DNA of 64,000 nucleotides from Plectrocnemia conspersa (lineage: Eukaryota > Arthropoda > Insecta > Trichoptera > Polycentropodidae), in NCBI GenBank assembly GCA_009617715.1, contig VTFK01000443.1, positions 62,001 through 126,000 of the forward strand, given 5' to 3'. The notes below the pieces were generated by a model. It was not told where the DNA came from, did not search any database, and worked only from the letters and a program-made list of their open reading frames with translations. Position numbers and translations under genes: made by a program. Below, in pieces: positions 42,001-57,000 of the stretch (position 1 is the stretch's first letter; each line of letters begins with the position of its first letter).

Positions 42001-45000
42001 ACTATCCTAGAATTTGTCGCCATCGATTCTAAATAAGAATTCGTTATGGTGTGACATTTATATAAACCGATGTAGAAAAATACATAAGGATATTCGAAAT
42101 GATTTTTTTTAACAAAATCAAATACCACTAATTATTTTTTAATTATTTAATATTATATAAAAAAAAATATAATAACGATATCTGCTAGAAGAATATACTA
42201 TCAAAAATATAATTAATCCCTTTTGGTGCCCTAAAATATTTAAAGATGTCAGTAAGAGTCTGTTGAAGTCCCCGATAAGCATGTGGTATTATAACTTGAC
42301 CACGTGACCACGATGCAGCGCTCGACATGCATATTAAGCATAGGACGCCTACGCGCATACTGAAATTGAAGCGAATTATTCGTTCTATCTAAGTTTGCGA
42401 AACACCATATCATTATCTCTCTCACTCTCATCACTTAACACGCGAGAGAGCGAAAGGGGAAGTATCTCACCGTTCACGCTCGAAAGAGCAGCTCCGACTT
42501 CGGTCCGTTTGCCGACAATGTTCGGAAGCGCTCGAAGCTGGCCAAGTCGACTGAATTACCCCCACTTTACCTTTCGTTCTCGGTAGCCTCGGACGACTTT
42601 TGAGAGATTTTAGAGCGGGCCGAACCGAACTCGACCGAAGTAACCCACTATATTCTCCGTCCTTGGCCAACCTTGGCCAACTTTCAGAGAGTGTAGTGCA
42701 GGCATTAAAAGCCCGACAAAATAAGCAGTTTGACTAACCGATTTGTTTATGACAAGCAGTCACCCAAAATCACTAGACTCTAACTCGATGTTTTATTTGA
42801 CTTCGACAAAATTTTAACTAAAAATACCGCACAACTCTAAGTTTATTTAAAAATAATGATAATTAAAAAACACTCTTATATGAACTTGCTTACAACTTCC
42901 TGGCACAACTGTAAATATTATTGTAGACATATAAAGACACCAGCTCAATTAAGATTTTCTCTGCGACGAAAAAATCCAACCGATTTCGCCTTATACGTAA
43001 AACTTATAAATATTTTTGTAACGCATGGTTTATTCACTCTTTCATCAGCGTGAGTCATTAAAGGGCAAACGGGATGAGGGATGAGAATATTACCGGTTAC
43101 ACAAAGGAACTGGTCCGACCGCAAACAGTTTAGTTCTCGTTGCAAGAATGTTAACCCAAACATGAAGCAATATCGAGACGGTCCTGTTATGAGAGCAGTT
43201 GCCAACTATTTCGCAATATTACTATTTAGAAGTGTTTAATCGTTTGCTTAATCGAAACTATTTAAAACATTAGATAATTAAATTCAATGGCAAAAGCTGA
43301 TAATCGTTAATGTAATTAAAACACAGGATATAATATTCTTGTCAAATTCAATAATAGTGGCATACAAACTATGATAAAATATGTGGAAAAGAAGATTCTG
43401 AAGATTTTCTATATTAATTATTCATTATTTTTATTTTAATTACAACTAAACTTAAGATCCATAAATCTAATGGAATGTTGAAATATTATTTTAGTTTATT
43501 ATACAACTGATTAACACTCGAATGCAACCGGTTTAAATGCTTAACTTTGGATTGACCTTATAAAATTATATTATCTAATAAAGAAACATCGTAAACATCC
43601 CACTAAATAATCGCGCTCAATATTTTAACGGTTTAAGAATCATATCTTTGCACATTTTATTATATAATAAAACATTAGCCTACTTTATAATAAATGGCGT
43701 TATAATTAAGAAAATAATTAAAAGTCCCATATTTTAAATTAACCGAGTTATCGTTAATTAAAATTAAGTTTTAATATATATATATATACATATATGAACG
43801 TTATTAACATAATTAAATTTTACCGACCTTAACGTTAACTGCGAAGCTAGGTGGACCTTCCACAAAATAATGTAAACTAAAACGGATCATTGCAACTATG
43901 CATTTTAAATACTTGGAAAATCCATGTAGTTTTTTAAAGAAAATTAGACGAATTTAATAAACCAAATCAATTATGCAAAAAATAGTTTCTGTCCTATCAA
44001 ATTCATTGCTAGCATTGTATCAAGTTCATACAGAACCGCAAAATGTAAAAAAAGACATACAATAGAAGAAAAGCTCGTTTAGCTAGCAACTATTGATAAT
44101 ATATGTAAAACAGATATCTTGCTGATGATACAATTAAAAGAATAATTGATGACATGTGTAGATCTTGGCGATCAGATATTTTTTCGACTGCGTATTTCAA
44201 AATTCGCAATATAAATAGATAAGACAACATTTGTATCTAGATATTCTTATTTAATTGCATATATTCAAGATGTTACAGAAATTAATATTTAAGAATATAG
44301 AAGAGCTCAGTCATTATGCAACACAATTTCTAAAAAATGTCCAATAAAATTATTAATGTAATTCAATTTTTTTTATTAAAACGACATTAAGTGATATAAC
44401 TGCATTGGATTCGTAGTCAATGTCAGAACACATGGCAGGTCTTCAAGCATTAGTTAAAAATAAAGCATCTAAAGTTATCTGGAGGCACTAAATGCTTCAT
44501 AGAGCAAATCTCGTGTCAAAAAAAATTCGATCTGAATTTTCAGATCGAATACCTAAATTTACTGCTACTAATTTACATTCGTTTAATATTTTCTATCATG
44601 TATAATATTTTTAAACGTTCGAAAAGCAATAATTTGCAAACAAATTTTAACACAAAAGGAGCGCGTCAAAAAACTACAATCTGTCCTTTTGAATAATAAT
44701 GTTTATTGTACTAGTACTACCTAGAAAGTGGATGCTTTTGAAGGCAATGTTCCGCTTCTTTTATTGCTTGTATAATATATTTAAAAAATGGCTAAAGGAA
44801 CTTATACCTGAAATACATCAGTATATAGGTACATCTCAATTCATTATTTGAGGTCTGTTTTCACATATTTTTTTTTACCAGAGTTGGGCCCCTCAAGGAG
44901 AACAAGCCCCGGGAATTTGTCCCCTCCCCCTCCTATCGGCTTCTATATACCATTGTAAAGTGCGTTGGCTATCTCCTGCAATTGTGATTCTTTGAAACTA

Positions 45001-48000
45001 TTTTTTGCGAATTTCCCTAATGAAAATCACAAGAAAGGAAAATTTGAACTCGCTTACTGAGTTTATTTTTTTTTAATTTGGTGATTTAAATTTACGGAAG
45101 GACCATAAATACATCATATTTTTTTTTAATCCATAAAGTAAAACATATTTTACTATTTAAAAATGTGTCTCAATAATTTGATGAAATCAGGGGGGTGCCA
45201 AGATTTTTTTCTTAAAATACGGGGCACAGTAACACAAACTTTTAAAGGCACTGGAATAATATATTTATAATCCTCTATTCATGGAATATTATATATTATA
45301 GCTTTTTCAACTCTAATATTTTTTTATTTTCGTTTTTTTTCATATCTATGCAATACAATGTCAAAAATAGCAATTGATGATTCTGTCATAATAATTAATC
45401 AGTTTGGTAACACTACAAAATAAAATGTTAAATGTATTACAATATTGATTTTTCAGTTAAAAATATTTTAATATTAATTTAAATTTGTAAGCCCAAAATA
45501 TTTGAGTGTAAAATTATTAAAGATAACTAATTCTGAATAACTATAATATACATATATTCAAAGCATGTATCTAACACGTTTAACAACTGGAGAATAAATT
45601 CGAATTTAATAAATAATAACTGTTAAATAACTACAAAAAATATGTTTGCACATACGATAAAGTATGTTAAATTTCCAAACACAAAAAAGCTTTATATGTA
45701 AATTTAAAATTACATATGTGCACAGTATAATTTAAACTTCAGGTAACAATCACACTGGTATTCACAAGTTTAGAATTCAACAACAACAGAAAACATACTG
45801 AACTTAAGTCATTATTCTCGAAGTGAAATACAATCATGTCGAATACAAAACATGAACCTAAAATTATGAAATCTTCACAAGTGTAATTTAAATAACCCAT
45901 TCCTATTAAATATTATCAAATACGATTCATGCTGCTTTACAGTATTTCTACACACATTATAAGTCCGTTTAAAAAACTCAATCATTATACACAATTACAT
46001 GCATTTTTTTATCCCCAGCCTGTCGTATTTACAGTACACCTAATAATCCTATCAATGTCAAATAGTAACCGAACCGTCAAAAATAAATAAGTCAATCGAC
46101 GTCAGAGTTGTTGATCGCTGAATAGTATTAATGCAGCTCAATTATGGTATCCGCTACACAGGCTCATCATTGCAACTCTTACCCTCGAGCTTGAGACCGT
46201 AATATTGTGTGATGTTCGACCTCTAACCGAACATGGACGTTGATAATCGAAATTGAATCGAAACGAGTCTTTACTGTACAACGTAATTATTAGGACTAAA
46301 AGTTAACCATTCGGTTAATTATATTTTCAGAGAATCAAATTAATATTTACATCATAAACAAATTACATTTTTAACTCGACTATTTACATCAGTCGAATGA
46401 ATGCTTTCTCTATTAAATTATAAGGCTATAACCGCATTTCAACTGTATCGTGATGTTACTCGTCACATTATCAATGAATGTCAAGAACATTGATAATATG
46501 ACGAGTAACAATGCGGTTGTGATGCCCAATCACATTATAAACATTTACATCGCATATTTTATAACATAAGACCGCAATTTTATAATGGCGCTGCGTTTTC
46601 TTTTCAAATGCGAATATTATGATGATGATATATCGCCTACTGCTACGCACCATTTACCCATTAAGCACCGCGTTCACCTTATTACCCGTTTTCCTATTCA
46701 CGTATTGTTCACCGAGCAAATTTGCGGTTCACTGCTGGTGCTGCAAAATGCTATATTTTGACTTTAGCATGAATTATTTTAATAATTTAATCCGGTGTGT
46801 TAATTGCAAGCCATTAAAATTTTAATTAAAAAGTTCGTCCATTATCTAACGTGCTACATTTTTTACGCAATTACCAGAAGAAGAAGAAGAAGATAAATTT
46901 CCTAGGAAAGGTGAATTTTCTTAGGCGTAGTCTCACGCCCGCTTTGAGCTCGTTACAATTATAGTTAATTGATTAAATTGTTGTTTTACTGTGATTTTTT
47001 AGACTATAATCTAATTTTGGTCGGAAATCTGTTATATAATTGTATACTTTGTTTATTGTGTTAGGCCTATTAAAAATAAAATGTACATTAATTATCCATA
47101 TCTAAGATATATTGCGTTATAATTAATTGTTTACAGCGTTTATAATACAACTAATAAAATAAAGTATAATTAAACAGGACTATATTCAACATCTTAAACC
47201 GTTAAAAGATGTTTCAGTTGACAATTTGAAATTAATCAAACGGACGGACTTATATATAAATAGAATCACGGCATTCATAGAATACTTTCTTAAAAGTTAT
47301 ATTTAAGGAAAAGGAGGGAGTTTATTTTAAATATTCCGCTGTCAGTATGTGAGCTATGGCAATCGTCGCTCCGATGGGTATTTCACTCATCTGGAGTACC
47401 GCAGGGATCCAATCTGGATCCCCTGCTATTTTTTATCTCTATCAACGACATACATACAGCATTTAATAACTGGAATATTTATTATATTCTTATGACCTGA
47501 AACTGTACTCGCATAAATTCGGATTCGCTCTCTTTACAAAATCTCTCGGTCGATCGACAACCGTCCACCTTTCGAAATTCTCTTACAGTTAAGGTGAAGG
47601 TATTTTAAGTTGATGACTTGGGAGTAAAGTTGGAGCTACGGTGGAGATGTTTTATGCACATCGCCAAAATTTGCGATAAGGCGTCAAGAATGCTCAGCTT
47701 CGTTATGCGAAGCGCGTGTAACTTGAATAATTTATTGGTGATTCTTGTTCTGTACGATAGGGTACTTCATGTATGGCTCCATTGGCTGGAATCCAAGTAA
47801 AGCGAAGTTCTCCTTGTTTTTGAAGAGAATTTAAAAATAAAATTATGATATAAACAAAATAAATAAAAAATTATCCTACGATGCCATCACTATCCATTTT
47901 ATGGACACGCCGCAGTACATTTGCGTTAAAAGCGCAAGAAATCACCGATTATCATTGTGGTAATAAAATTTAAAATGTGCAGGTAGACAAAGACTGTCTT

Positions 48001-51000
48001 AAAATCCGAATGATAAAACCAATGAAAAAATATGAAAATAAAACACCCAGTCATTAAACAAGAGAATTCCCAAATCCCCTTATATATTTAATTAAAATTT
48101 AATTACAACATTAATTAAAATACAACTTTAAATTAACTTAAATATTACTCATTTCTTGTCAAAAATGTAAATGACTCGATTATAATTTAAACGCGCGCCG
48201 CTATCGACAGAAAATAATATCATGGAACGCAAACGGTTTGTACGTAAATAAATCAGAATTTTTAATCGACGAAAAAATGGATTTTGCCCCTGTTTTTGAA
48301 GCCCACATGAAAGCATCGATAAATAGTATTTTGATTAATTATAAAACAAGCGATTGATTGGAGCTAGTAGTGGATCAGCAGATCAAATCTAATTTAATTT
48401 GTAACGAAACTGGGATTAAGATGATACAAATTTTGAAATACCTACATTGGTTGATGCGCATTATTTATTTATAATCAACTTTGTAAATACGCGTTTTAAG
48501 TGCAGCAGTAATTTTAAATTCTAAACAAAAAATCAAAATAGTGAAATTATTCGCGTGTTTATTATGAAACATAATATAAATTTAGAAGCTTGAATATATC
48601 AACACACTATTTTACGCACGGAAAAGAAGATATAATAAATATTTATATAAGAAGCAATCTATTTAATAAATGCAAGGATCCAACTTCAACTTTACCTTCT
48701 GGATCCCACATGTATAATTTGAATTATTTCTGTATTGAATCGTACTTGCAAATTAATAGCGTAAATTTCAAATTTCTCAATTACTTCACATCTCAATATA
48801 GCAGTGATAAACTTTAGATATAACCTTAAAATGAGCGGAGAAAGAAAATTCATTCTCTAAATAATCGCGGATATTCAGACAGGTTTCTAATCTATATAGT
48901 AAGCTACAAAAAATATTCATATATTATTACCATAATATATTATCTAAGTACGGTTCAATTTTAATACCATTTTTTTAGCAATAGTCTACTAGATCTACTC
49001 GACCGAATTAACTGAGCATAATAATTACGTACGGCATATTTTTTTACCTACACTATAATCGATCGCGCATCATTATTATGGAACATATTTGCGATGGATA
49101 TGTAATTTAAGTCAATTACCAAACGGCGACATACGGCAGATATGAGTTATCTTACATTTTATTACAGAAAAAATGCGCATTTGTATGCAACGTACCACTA
49201 TGTGGTTATACAGTTAGGTACGTAGATTTTATCTAGTCGAGTAAAGCATACAACATAAATGCTGAAAAAAATAAGTACCGGTACATTTTGAACAAATGTT
49301 TTCATGGTATTTAGTTAGATGCTTGTTTTACATGAAATTTTAAAGTATCGAACAGATCGTTTGTTTTACAGAGTTCGATGACTTATCTATGCTGTGATTA
49401 TGGTCGTGAAAACATGGCTATTACATAAACTATGAGCAATAACCGTCGCAGGTTATAATCGAGACAAAAAAATATTATATCACGGCAATAATGGAGATAC
49501 AGTACCGTTTCTAATTGCTTATAAAATAATGGTATTGGGCGATGGGTACACTCCCACTGAAAAGCGCTCTAAAATGGCAGCGAAATGTCAATCGTGGAAC
49601 AATGAGACCTTTTAAAATTAATTATCTTACACACAAACTAAAGATATGTGGGTAAATCGAGTGAACAGTTCAGTGATAATGGATAAAAATATTGTTCGTC
49701 GAAGTGTGCTGAATATTCAGCACACCGTAAATGGATATAAATAATCTCCAACATCAAAACAAATTAGCATTTAGTATAAAATGCTTAGCGTACTTATATT
49801 TGCATTTAAATTGAGGGATATTATATAAACGCTAATCTGGGTTATACGTTATAACCAATGGAATTACTTAGTCTAAAAAGAGCACTTGTGTGACGTTATA
49901 CACATTTTTTAATAAAGAAAAATAAAACATATTTTCTCGCTAGTTTTTCTATAATATGTATGTGACATTTATATTTTTTTTAAAATCAGACAAATTGCAT
50001 TTTATGGTATAATGGTTTAGTACATTTTATTCAAAATAATATAAATATGATTATGGATATCACATATTTATGATTAAATTTTTGAGTCTCGAATATAGAA
50101 TGTAAATACTTTCGGTGTAAATTTATAAATTTTATTTTTCCACGTGTCTATTAATTTATCTACTGTTAAAATACAATTACTAATTTATTTTTCTATAAAT
50201 TGCGTTGAAATTAGTGACATCTATAAAAATTATGATCATTTTATCGAATAAAATTATTTGTTTACCATTGCAATAAAAATATTGTAGAAGATATATTTTT
50301 AGATTTATGTTAAATTTAAAATGAATAATTAAAAAATATTTATTTCTAATCGACTATACACACTTTGATAAATTATGTTTAAAATAATTCAGCAAATATC
50401 AACTAATTTTTACTCTTCATCTTATTATACATTAAAAAATATAAGGAATAAATAACGATTTTTTCGGAACCACTTCAAAGAAAGAGAAATCACAATTAAG
50501 GCTTTTCGAAAGATATTGAGATTCCGAGAAACATCATTCCTCCGCAAGGCGCCAGAGATAACGACGATTTTTAGTCATCAATAGTGGATTGTAAGTCGTC
50601 AACCAGAGCATAGAGGGCAGCGTACTTGTTTTTGTTGGCCTGTCGCCGGGAATTTAAATCCTTGGCTTGTCGGACCTCCTTTCCGAGGTTTAGTGTACAA
50701 GGGTTTACTTGGTTAAGACTAATGCAAAGAGAAAAGCAGCGGCTTCTGCGGCCTTCGCTTATCTGAAGTTAAGTTGGTCTCCTCTCGGTTGTAGTCCAAG
50801 TTGGAGAACTCTTATAGATCCGGTGCCTTGAATTCTGATGTGGATGCCAGTAGTGACAGAGAAAATATCTGAGAGGTATTCTTAGACAAAATGTCTGAGG
50901 GAGTGTTCTTCATAGTTTCCTAAATTCTAGTATTTATATCAATGGCCCCTTCCATGGTAGATTTTGTTGTCCACCTCTTTTTAGGTGGAATGACCAATTA

Positions 51001-54000
51001 CAGAAGGGTGGTGAGTTTTTTTTAACCAAATTGCCATTGCCGCTAAGGTAAGGTAAGAAACATTCGTTTTGAGGATAAATCCAAAATTATGGGTTATATC
51101 TTTTCAAGGCAGTGGATATATGAATCCTTTTTCTGATTTATGGCGCGTACCTTGCGACTTAATCCGCTAAGTGGTTTCTCACGGTGTTTGATTTTAACGA
51201 TTTTTTTATGATTAATAGTATGAATTAATCCCTATAATTGTAAATAGAAAAGTTGTTTGATTATTGATCCCGACAGCCCATTGAAAGCATAAAAGCAGGC
51301 CACCCTTGGCCAAGCTTTTGTCCTTGGAAAATTCAAACCACAGATGGTTTGAATTTTCGACTTTGGTCGGTCAGACCCAAATATAAGCAACCCTTTAGAA
51401 TCCTACCCCTATCGACACCCACTAAGACTTCAGCTTTATGAGCTGCATCTGCCGATCTAGGCACTCCTCAGAGTCAGACACTTCGTCGTACTGAGGACAC
51501 CGACACGAGCGTGTCTCGCCGACCAAAGCCCAAGGGAGTAATCTTGGCTGGTCGGGCTCAAACAGACAATACCTCCAGAGAGGGGCTAACAGTGACTGCA
51601 TCTACGGATATAAGCTCCTACAGGGACATCCAAGAGCCTCTATGTCTTCCAGAGGATCGACTACGCCGGAGTGAGCCTCTGCAACCGGTATGTCACTAGT
51701 TTTTATTTCTTCAATATGTATGTATTTATAATACAAACTAAATTAAATGAATGGTTTTTATAACAAAAACATTAAAACACTAATGCTAATATTTACATTA
51801 AAAAAATTTAAAACGCTTCTTTTTACCACAAAATAAGAATTGAAAACATGTAATTTTCATACTATAACCATTACAAGACTAAATAAAAAGCTTTCATCAT
51901 ATAACCATTATAGAACTAAGTAAAATATTTTTGATAAGGAACTGAATTTATCTTTTTCTCAGAATTTTCTTTTCTGTGTCATCTAATACATTTTTAATTC
52001 TGCTATTATCTTGTTAAGGCTCTGAGCAAGCAATTTTAGAAAATATAATTTAACTATGCCTTAGTCAATGACACTTTTTTTGTAAAAATGTAAAAAGTAT
52101 AATTTAATGCACTAGCAATTCTTACATTTTTATTTAATTTAACTCTATATAAATTATCCGTTACTCAACGAATAAAAAAAATAATCTAATACGATCTACA
52201 TGCAATACCCTCAATTTGATCGATCCAAAAATCTCCAATCATGTCATTTAAGGATGTGGGCTACCATAACTGTAAGAGAGCATCATACAGATGTTGTTAG
52301 AAATGTACGTATCATAACCGCCCACATATACTTCAGCCTACACATACATTTTTTTATAACGTACCAAATCATTGAACTTTTCAAGGTTGTATACAATTTA
52401 CAATCATGCATGTAGAAAAAGGTTTACAAGAACACCAAAAAAACCATTGTGACACATAAAAAAATAGAAAATATAACATAAAATATTATTTAACAATACC
52501 TTAGGTTTGGTAATATTGTTAGTTACAGAGTCTTGTTGGGCAGAAGGTGCAGGGGCTTGAGGATTCACCTGTTGTACAGGTCTGGGAGGTCGTACCATAG
52601 CTTTCTGAAGCGACTGGCGGCGAGCGCCAAGCATCAACCACACATCGTCTACTCGTTGCAATACCTATCATAATTTGTAAATCAATATATGTTTTATAAT
52701 AAGATCCAATTAAGAATATGACTGTAACTCACTTGTGTCACAAGAGCTTTTGTCTCTTGCGTCGCAGATTTCATCAAGGCTTCTCTGAATTCATTCGGAG
52801 CTGTTAATCCAAAATGATGAGCAGCTTGAGTGTATGTTTCTAAGTTGGTGAGTTCGGCTGCAGGATTAGCGGTTACAGTTCCATTGACGGTTAGCATTTC
52901 TACGCCGGCTGTACACCAAAGATTCGCCTAAAATATAAAAAAAATGACAATAATCATTTATACTACAAAAGATTGATCGAGATTTTTTTGTTGTATAATA
53001 TAACAATGATTGTGCTCAAAATATGTATTGTTTAAGTCGTTAAATATCAAATTGTTTGATTTTAAGAGTTTTATTTTACGTTCCTTGTAAATAGAAAATA
53101 AATATTGGACATGTCTGATATTGATTTTAGATTTCATATATGCAATAGTTTTCAAATATGTTTAAACAAATATTAGAACCCATCTAATTTATATTAATAC
53201 TTGAAAAATATAATATAGACAATAATAGGATAATTATTATATACCATACTTTATATTATGTACCAACATTTTATATATAGACTTTAATTTTGTATAAACA
53301 TATATACACTTACTCATACTCGTATAACTGATTTTTTATTTTATGTATTTCTGCTTCTTTAAGGGAGCAAAAATAATATTTCTTATTCTGTAAATCCTTT
53401 CAAATACAATATAATTTGAGCTCATTATTCTTTTGAAGAAAATAGATGTAAAGATATTTTCTAAAAATCAAGCTATTTTATAAAATCATATTTTTTTTAC
53501 ACAATCCGTTAAAAATATGGTTTTACGAGGAGTTTTTAATAGGTCACCAATGAATGATACATCTTAAAACAGAAACCTCTGTGGGGGGGATACAGAAATT
53601 TATTGGGTTTCACTGTGTTTATTTTGTGCCAGCATTTTTTCAATCAATACTTTTGTACTTTGTGCTTTGTAACTTATATAACTATATTATTTTAATTTTG
53701 TTGTACGAAATAATTCGAAACCCTCAGATAAAGTCTTAAAGCACTTAAAAAATTGTATTAAAATTCTCTCTCCCTCACTTATTTTTTAATGGTAATGCGA
53801 AAACAGTAATAAACTGGATAGCCAGAAAATTTATAAGTTTTTCAAAACATAGAATTAAAATAAGTAATTAGGTTTTTTATTTCTTTTTATAAACTGGAGC
53901 TGAATTTCGATTTTTACTAAATAAGATGATTAAAAGGCAAGCTTCCTTTTAATTTTTTACAAGCCTTTCAAAAAGATTCTGTTTTAAAATTTAGTATAAG

Positions 54001-57000
54001 TTTATTCTTATATTATATTTTATTAAAAGAATTTTGTATGTTTTGGTTCTAGATTAATCATACTTCTTCCCTTTAATAGCAAAGTACTTACTTTATCAAT
54101 CCGATCCATCAATTCTCTAGATTTTGTTAAGAGTAAATGTCGCCTTTCAATTTTATCTTGTAATAAATTGTTCGTTCTACGTAATTCTTCACATTTTGAT
54201 TGTATACTGTCAACGGCACTTAGAGGATTACGCATCAAACATTCACCTAAAAAAATGATCTTTATAAAGTGTGCAATATATAATAAAAAAAATAGTATTA
54301 AAAATATATAAATTACTAACCAACTTCTATGATTTCTTCTGCTCTTGCTAAATCGAATGAACACTTCTTTTCAAAAGCATTTGTTTCCTTAATAAGAATA
54401 TCCACTCTAGAAGCAGTTTCACCAACTTCGGTCATATCGCAAGCCGTTTTCATATGAGCATCCAAAACAACCTTAAAAATAAAAACAATAGTCAAATGTT
54501 TTATGTTCAAATTATTGTTGCCATAGAAACTCGAATTATATAAAAACAAACAATGTCCGTGGGTATGGTTTGTAATTATAAAAAATGCCGAAAAGGTTTA
54601 TCTTTAACTGCTTGGGTGACGAGTTGCTCTCACGCATTTTGCGAAGAGCATGGTGCAAGCGAATTCACTAGAAGATCTATAGAAACGCTGCAATGTCCAG
54701 CTTGTAACACACAATTAACAGGCAAGTTTGACGTAGTTCAAGCAGATCTCAACCCACATGAAGCGTTCAAATCGATAGTATTGGCCGGAATGAAGCCCGA
54801 TATAGTAATGGATATAGCAATGAGAGCAATATCTTTTTGGTCATATCAAATTGACGAGGAAACGAGATACCAAGAGAATGTTGGGAAACACGCTAGAGAT
54901 AGACTCAAAGCTTTGGAAGAGGCGCACATATTGAACGTTAAAAAGATCAAAGCCGAATTGCAAAACAGTAAAAATAAGATAGAATCATTGCAAGACGAGT
55001 ATAATAAGCAGAAGAGACAAGCCGAAGAATACGCTGCCAAGTTAGAAGAAAAGAACCGGAAGATACAAAAGCTTCAGTATCAATTAGACTGCCAGAAGCG
55101 TAACTCGTTTCATATCAACAACACTGATGATTTGGAAGAGAATAGGAATCATAATTTAGCTCAGATGGTGACGAACCGATTCCAAAATGAAACATCGCCA
55201 CAATTTTTATTTCAACCGACTCCGAAAAGGAATCAGAATCAATTATTAATTTCAGATGACGAAATGTCTATTGATAGTGGAAAAGATTTTCTATTTCGTC
55301 CGATTATGAATTCAAAAGACAATTGATAACTCACCTGTAATTCTTTGAAATCCAGTAAGAACGTCCTGAACTGAAGCCAGTGGTTCAATTTCGACGAATG
55401 CCTCTGCCAAAATTCATCAAATTGTCGCTCAGTTTCTTCTAATTGTACTAATAATCTAAAAATATATTTTATATTAGTAATAGTACAGAAGCAGCGATAT
55501 ATATAAGTATGAATGCAATAAAAAAATTGTTCAGATTCTACAACGCCACAGGCGGATTGTAGAAGTCCACTGTTGTCTTCATAATCAGTGCGCAAGGATT
55601 AAATAACATCATCACAATATTTATACACATCTAAATCGAGTCAAATTAATTAAAGATTACCTTTCAATTGCCGCAATGTGTCCTATGGAATTTTCAGGTT
55701 GATTTTCTTTCTTCAAGTCGCCTAATAACTGTTCTCCGTGGTTAGCTGCTGCTAATATTTCTTCTTTTAAAGATCCATATCTATTAATGTTAATTATTAT
55801 GTTAGTACATTGTATTTATAAATAAATATTAGTTTTAAAATTGTGGTCATTACTCATTTCCTTGCGATTCAAGAAGATCTTTAGTTTGTTGTGGATCATT
55901 GCCTAAATCGCAGTCAACTATATCTCTCATGAAGTTGTCAAGGTGGTTCGATACTTCGCGCATCATTCCAGAGAACTTTTCAAGTGCCTGTTAAAATTTT
56001 AAAATGCTTATTTTTAATCAATAAATATATTTAGACAATAATAAATTTGACATTTTCGTTAATAAAATATTTAAATATGTTAATCATGTATTTTTATGAC
56101 TTTGAAGTACAGATTGAAAAAAATTAAAGCTGGTTTTTTATATTTACTATATTTTTTTTAAAGAATCACTGCACAAAAAAAACACAAAGAATTCTTGTAA
56201 TCGCTGAGAGCAGGATTAAAATAAAACAAATATTTTTATTTTTAAATAAATAAACAAGAATTAATTTTAGAAATAGATAGAATTTAAAAAAATACATTTA
56301 GAATACAGTACGGGTTATAATAAATAAAACATATAACTATAACAATAATGAAAGCAGCGATTAGATAATAATCTTTACAACAATACCTCAAGAACAAAAA
56401 ACCAATACTGCCCTGTGTATTTACACATACAGGTACCGCCCCTCGGGGCGACTGACTAAGCACGGCAGAAATTTTAGAGCATATTATATTTTTGCATATT
56501 TCATGAAATTTCACTAATAGAATTCTTAATGTTAAAAATTATTTTAAAATCAATATATAAATTTTATTAGTGAAAACGTAAAATTCTAAGTATTATAAAT
56601 CTTTCTGCATACAGTTATATAATTCTCAATTTTATTAAATATATAGGCACAATTTCTCCTTTTTGAAAAATAAAATTCTTCATTTGAAGTAAATTGATTA
56701 TTTCTAAGAAATGTAAAACATTTTAGATGTCATTCTTTAAATTTCACTCTTAAATTCAGATTTTTTAAATCTGACTATTACTCACTACAAAGAACATGTT
56801 TTAATTAAATTGAAAAATTGAATATCTGATTATTACTTAATACATCAAGTCAACTGATTTTACATACATAGCATCTAATAAGTCTATATAATAAATCCCA
56901 ATTATCAGTTTTTCGACTATTGAAAAACTAAATTTACAAGTTGATTTATTTAATTCCCAGGAGTGCAGTAAGAACATCATCAAAATCAAGAGAGTTTCTA

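Larger units (their letters stand above)
24901..52499 (-). other. Large GEF intron, right part
   Basis: No complete gene is seen in this 27.6 kb. Named pieces inside are SINEs (25880-26020), a CpG-rich block (31245-31460), LINE fragments (35985-36225, 47380-47810), an LTR-like block (39560-39990), an inverted-repeat element (41638-42704), a hAT transposase relic (44030-45260) and GC-richer blocks (36480-36940, 50500-51720). The stretches 26100-31240, 31500-33900 and 37000-39400 are plain AT-rich intron in which I see nothing. Confidence 0.7.

Noticed and set aside
42467..42670. 67-codon minus-strand ORF in GC-rich DNA
   Set aside because: It has no ATG and lies inside the inverted-repeat element; its donors do not give a better case than a chance ORF.
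54846..55040. 64-codon minus-strand ORF
   Set aside because: Antisense shadow of the HEI10-like coiled-coil region.
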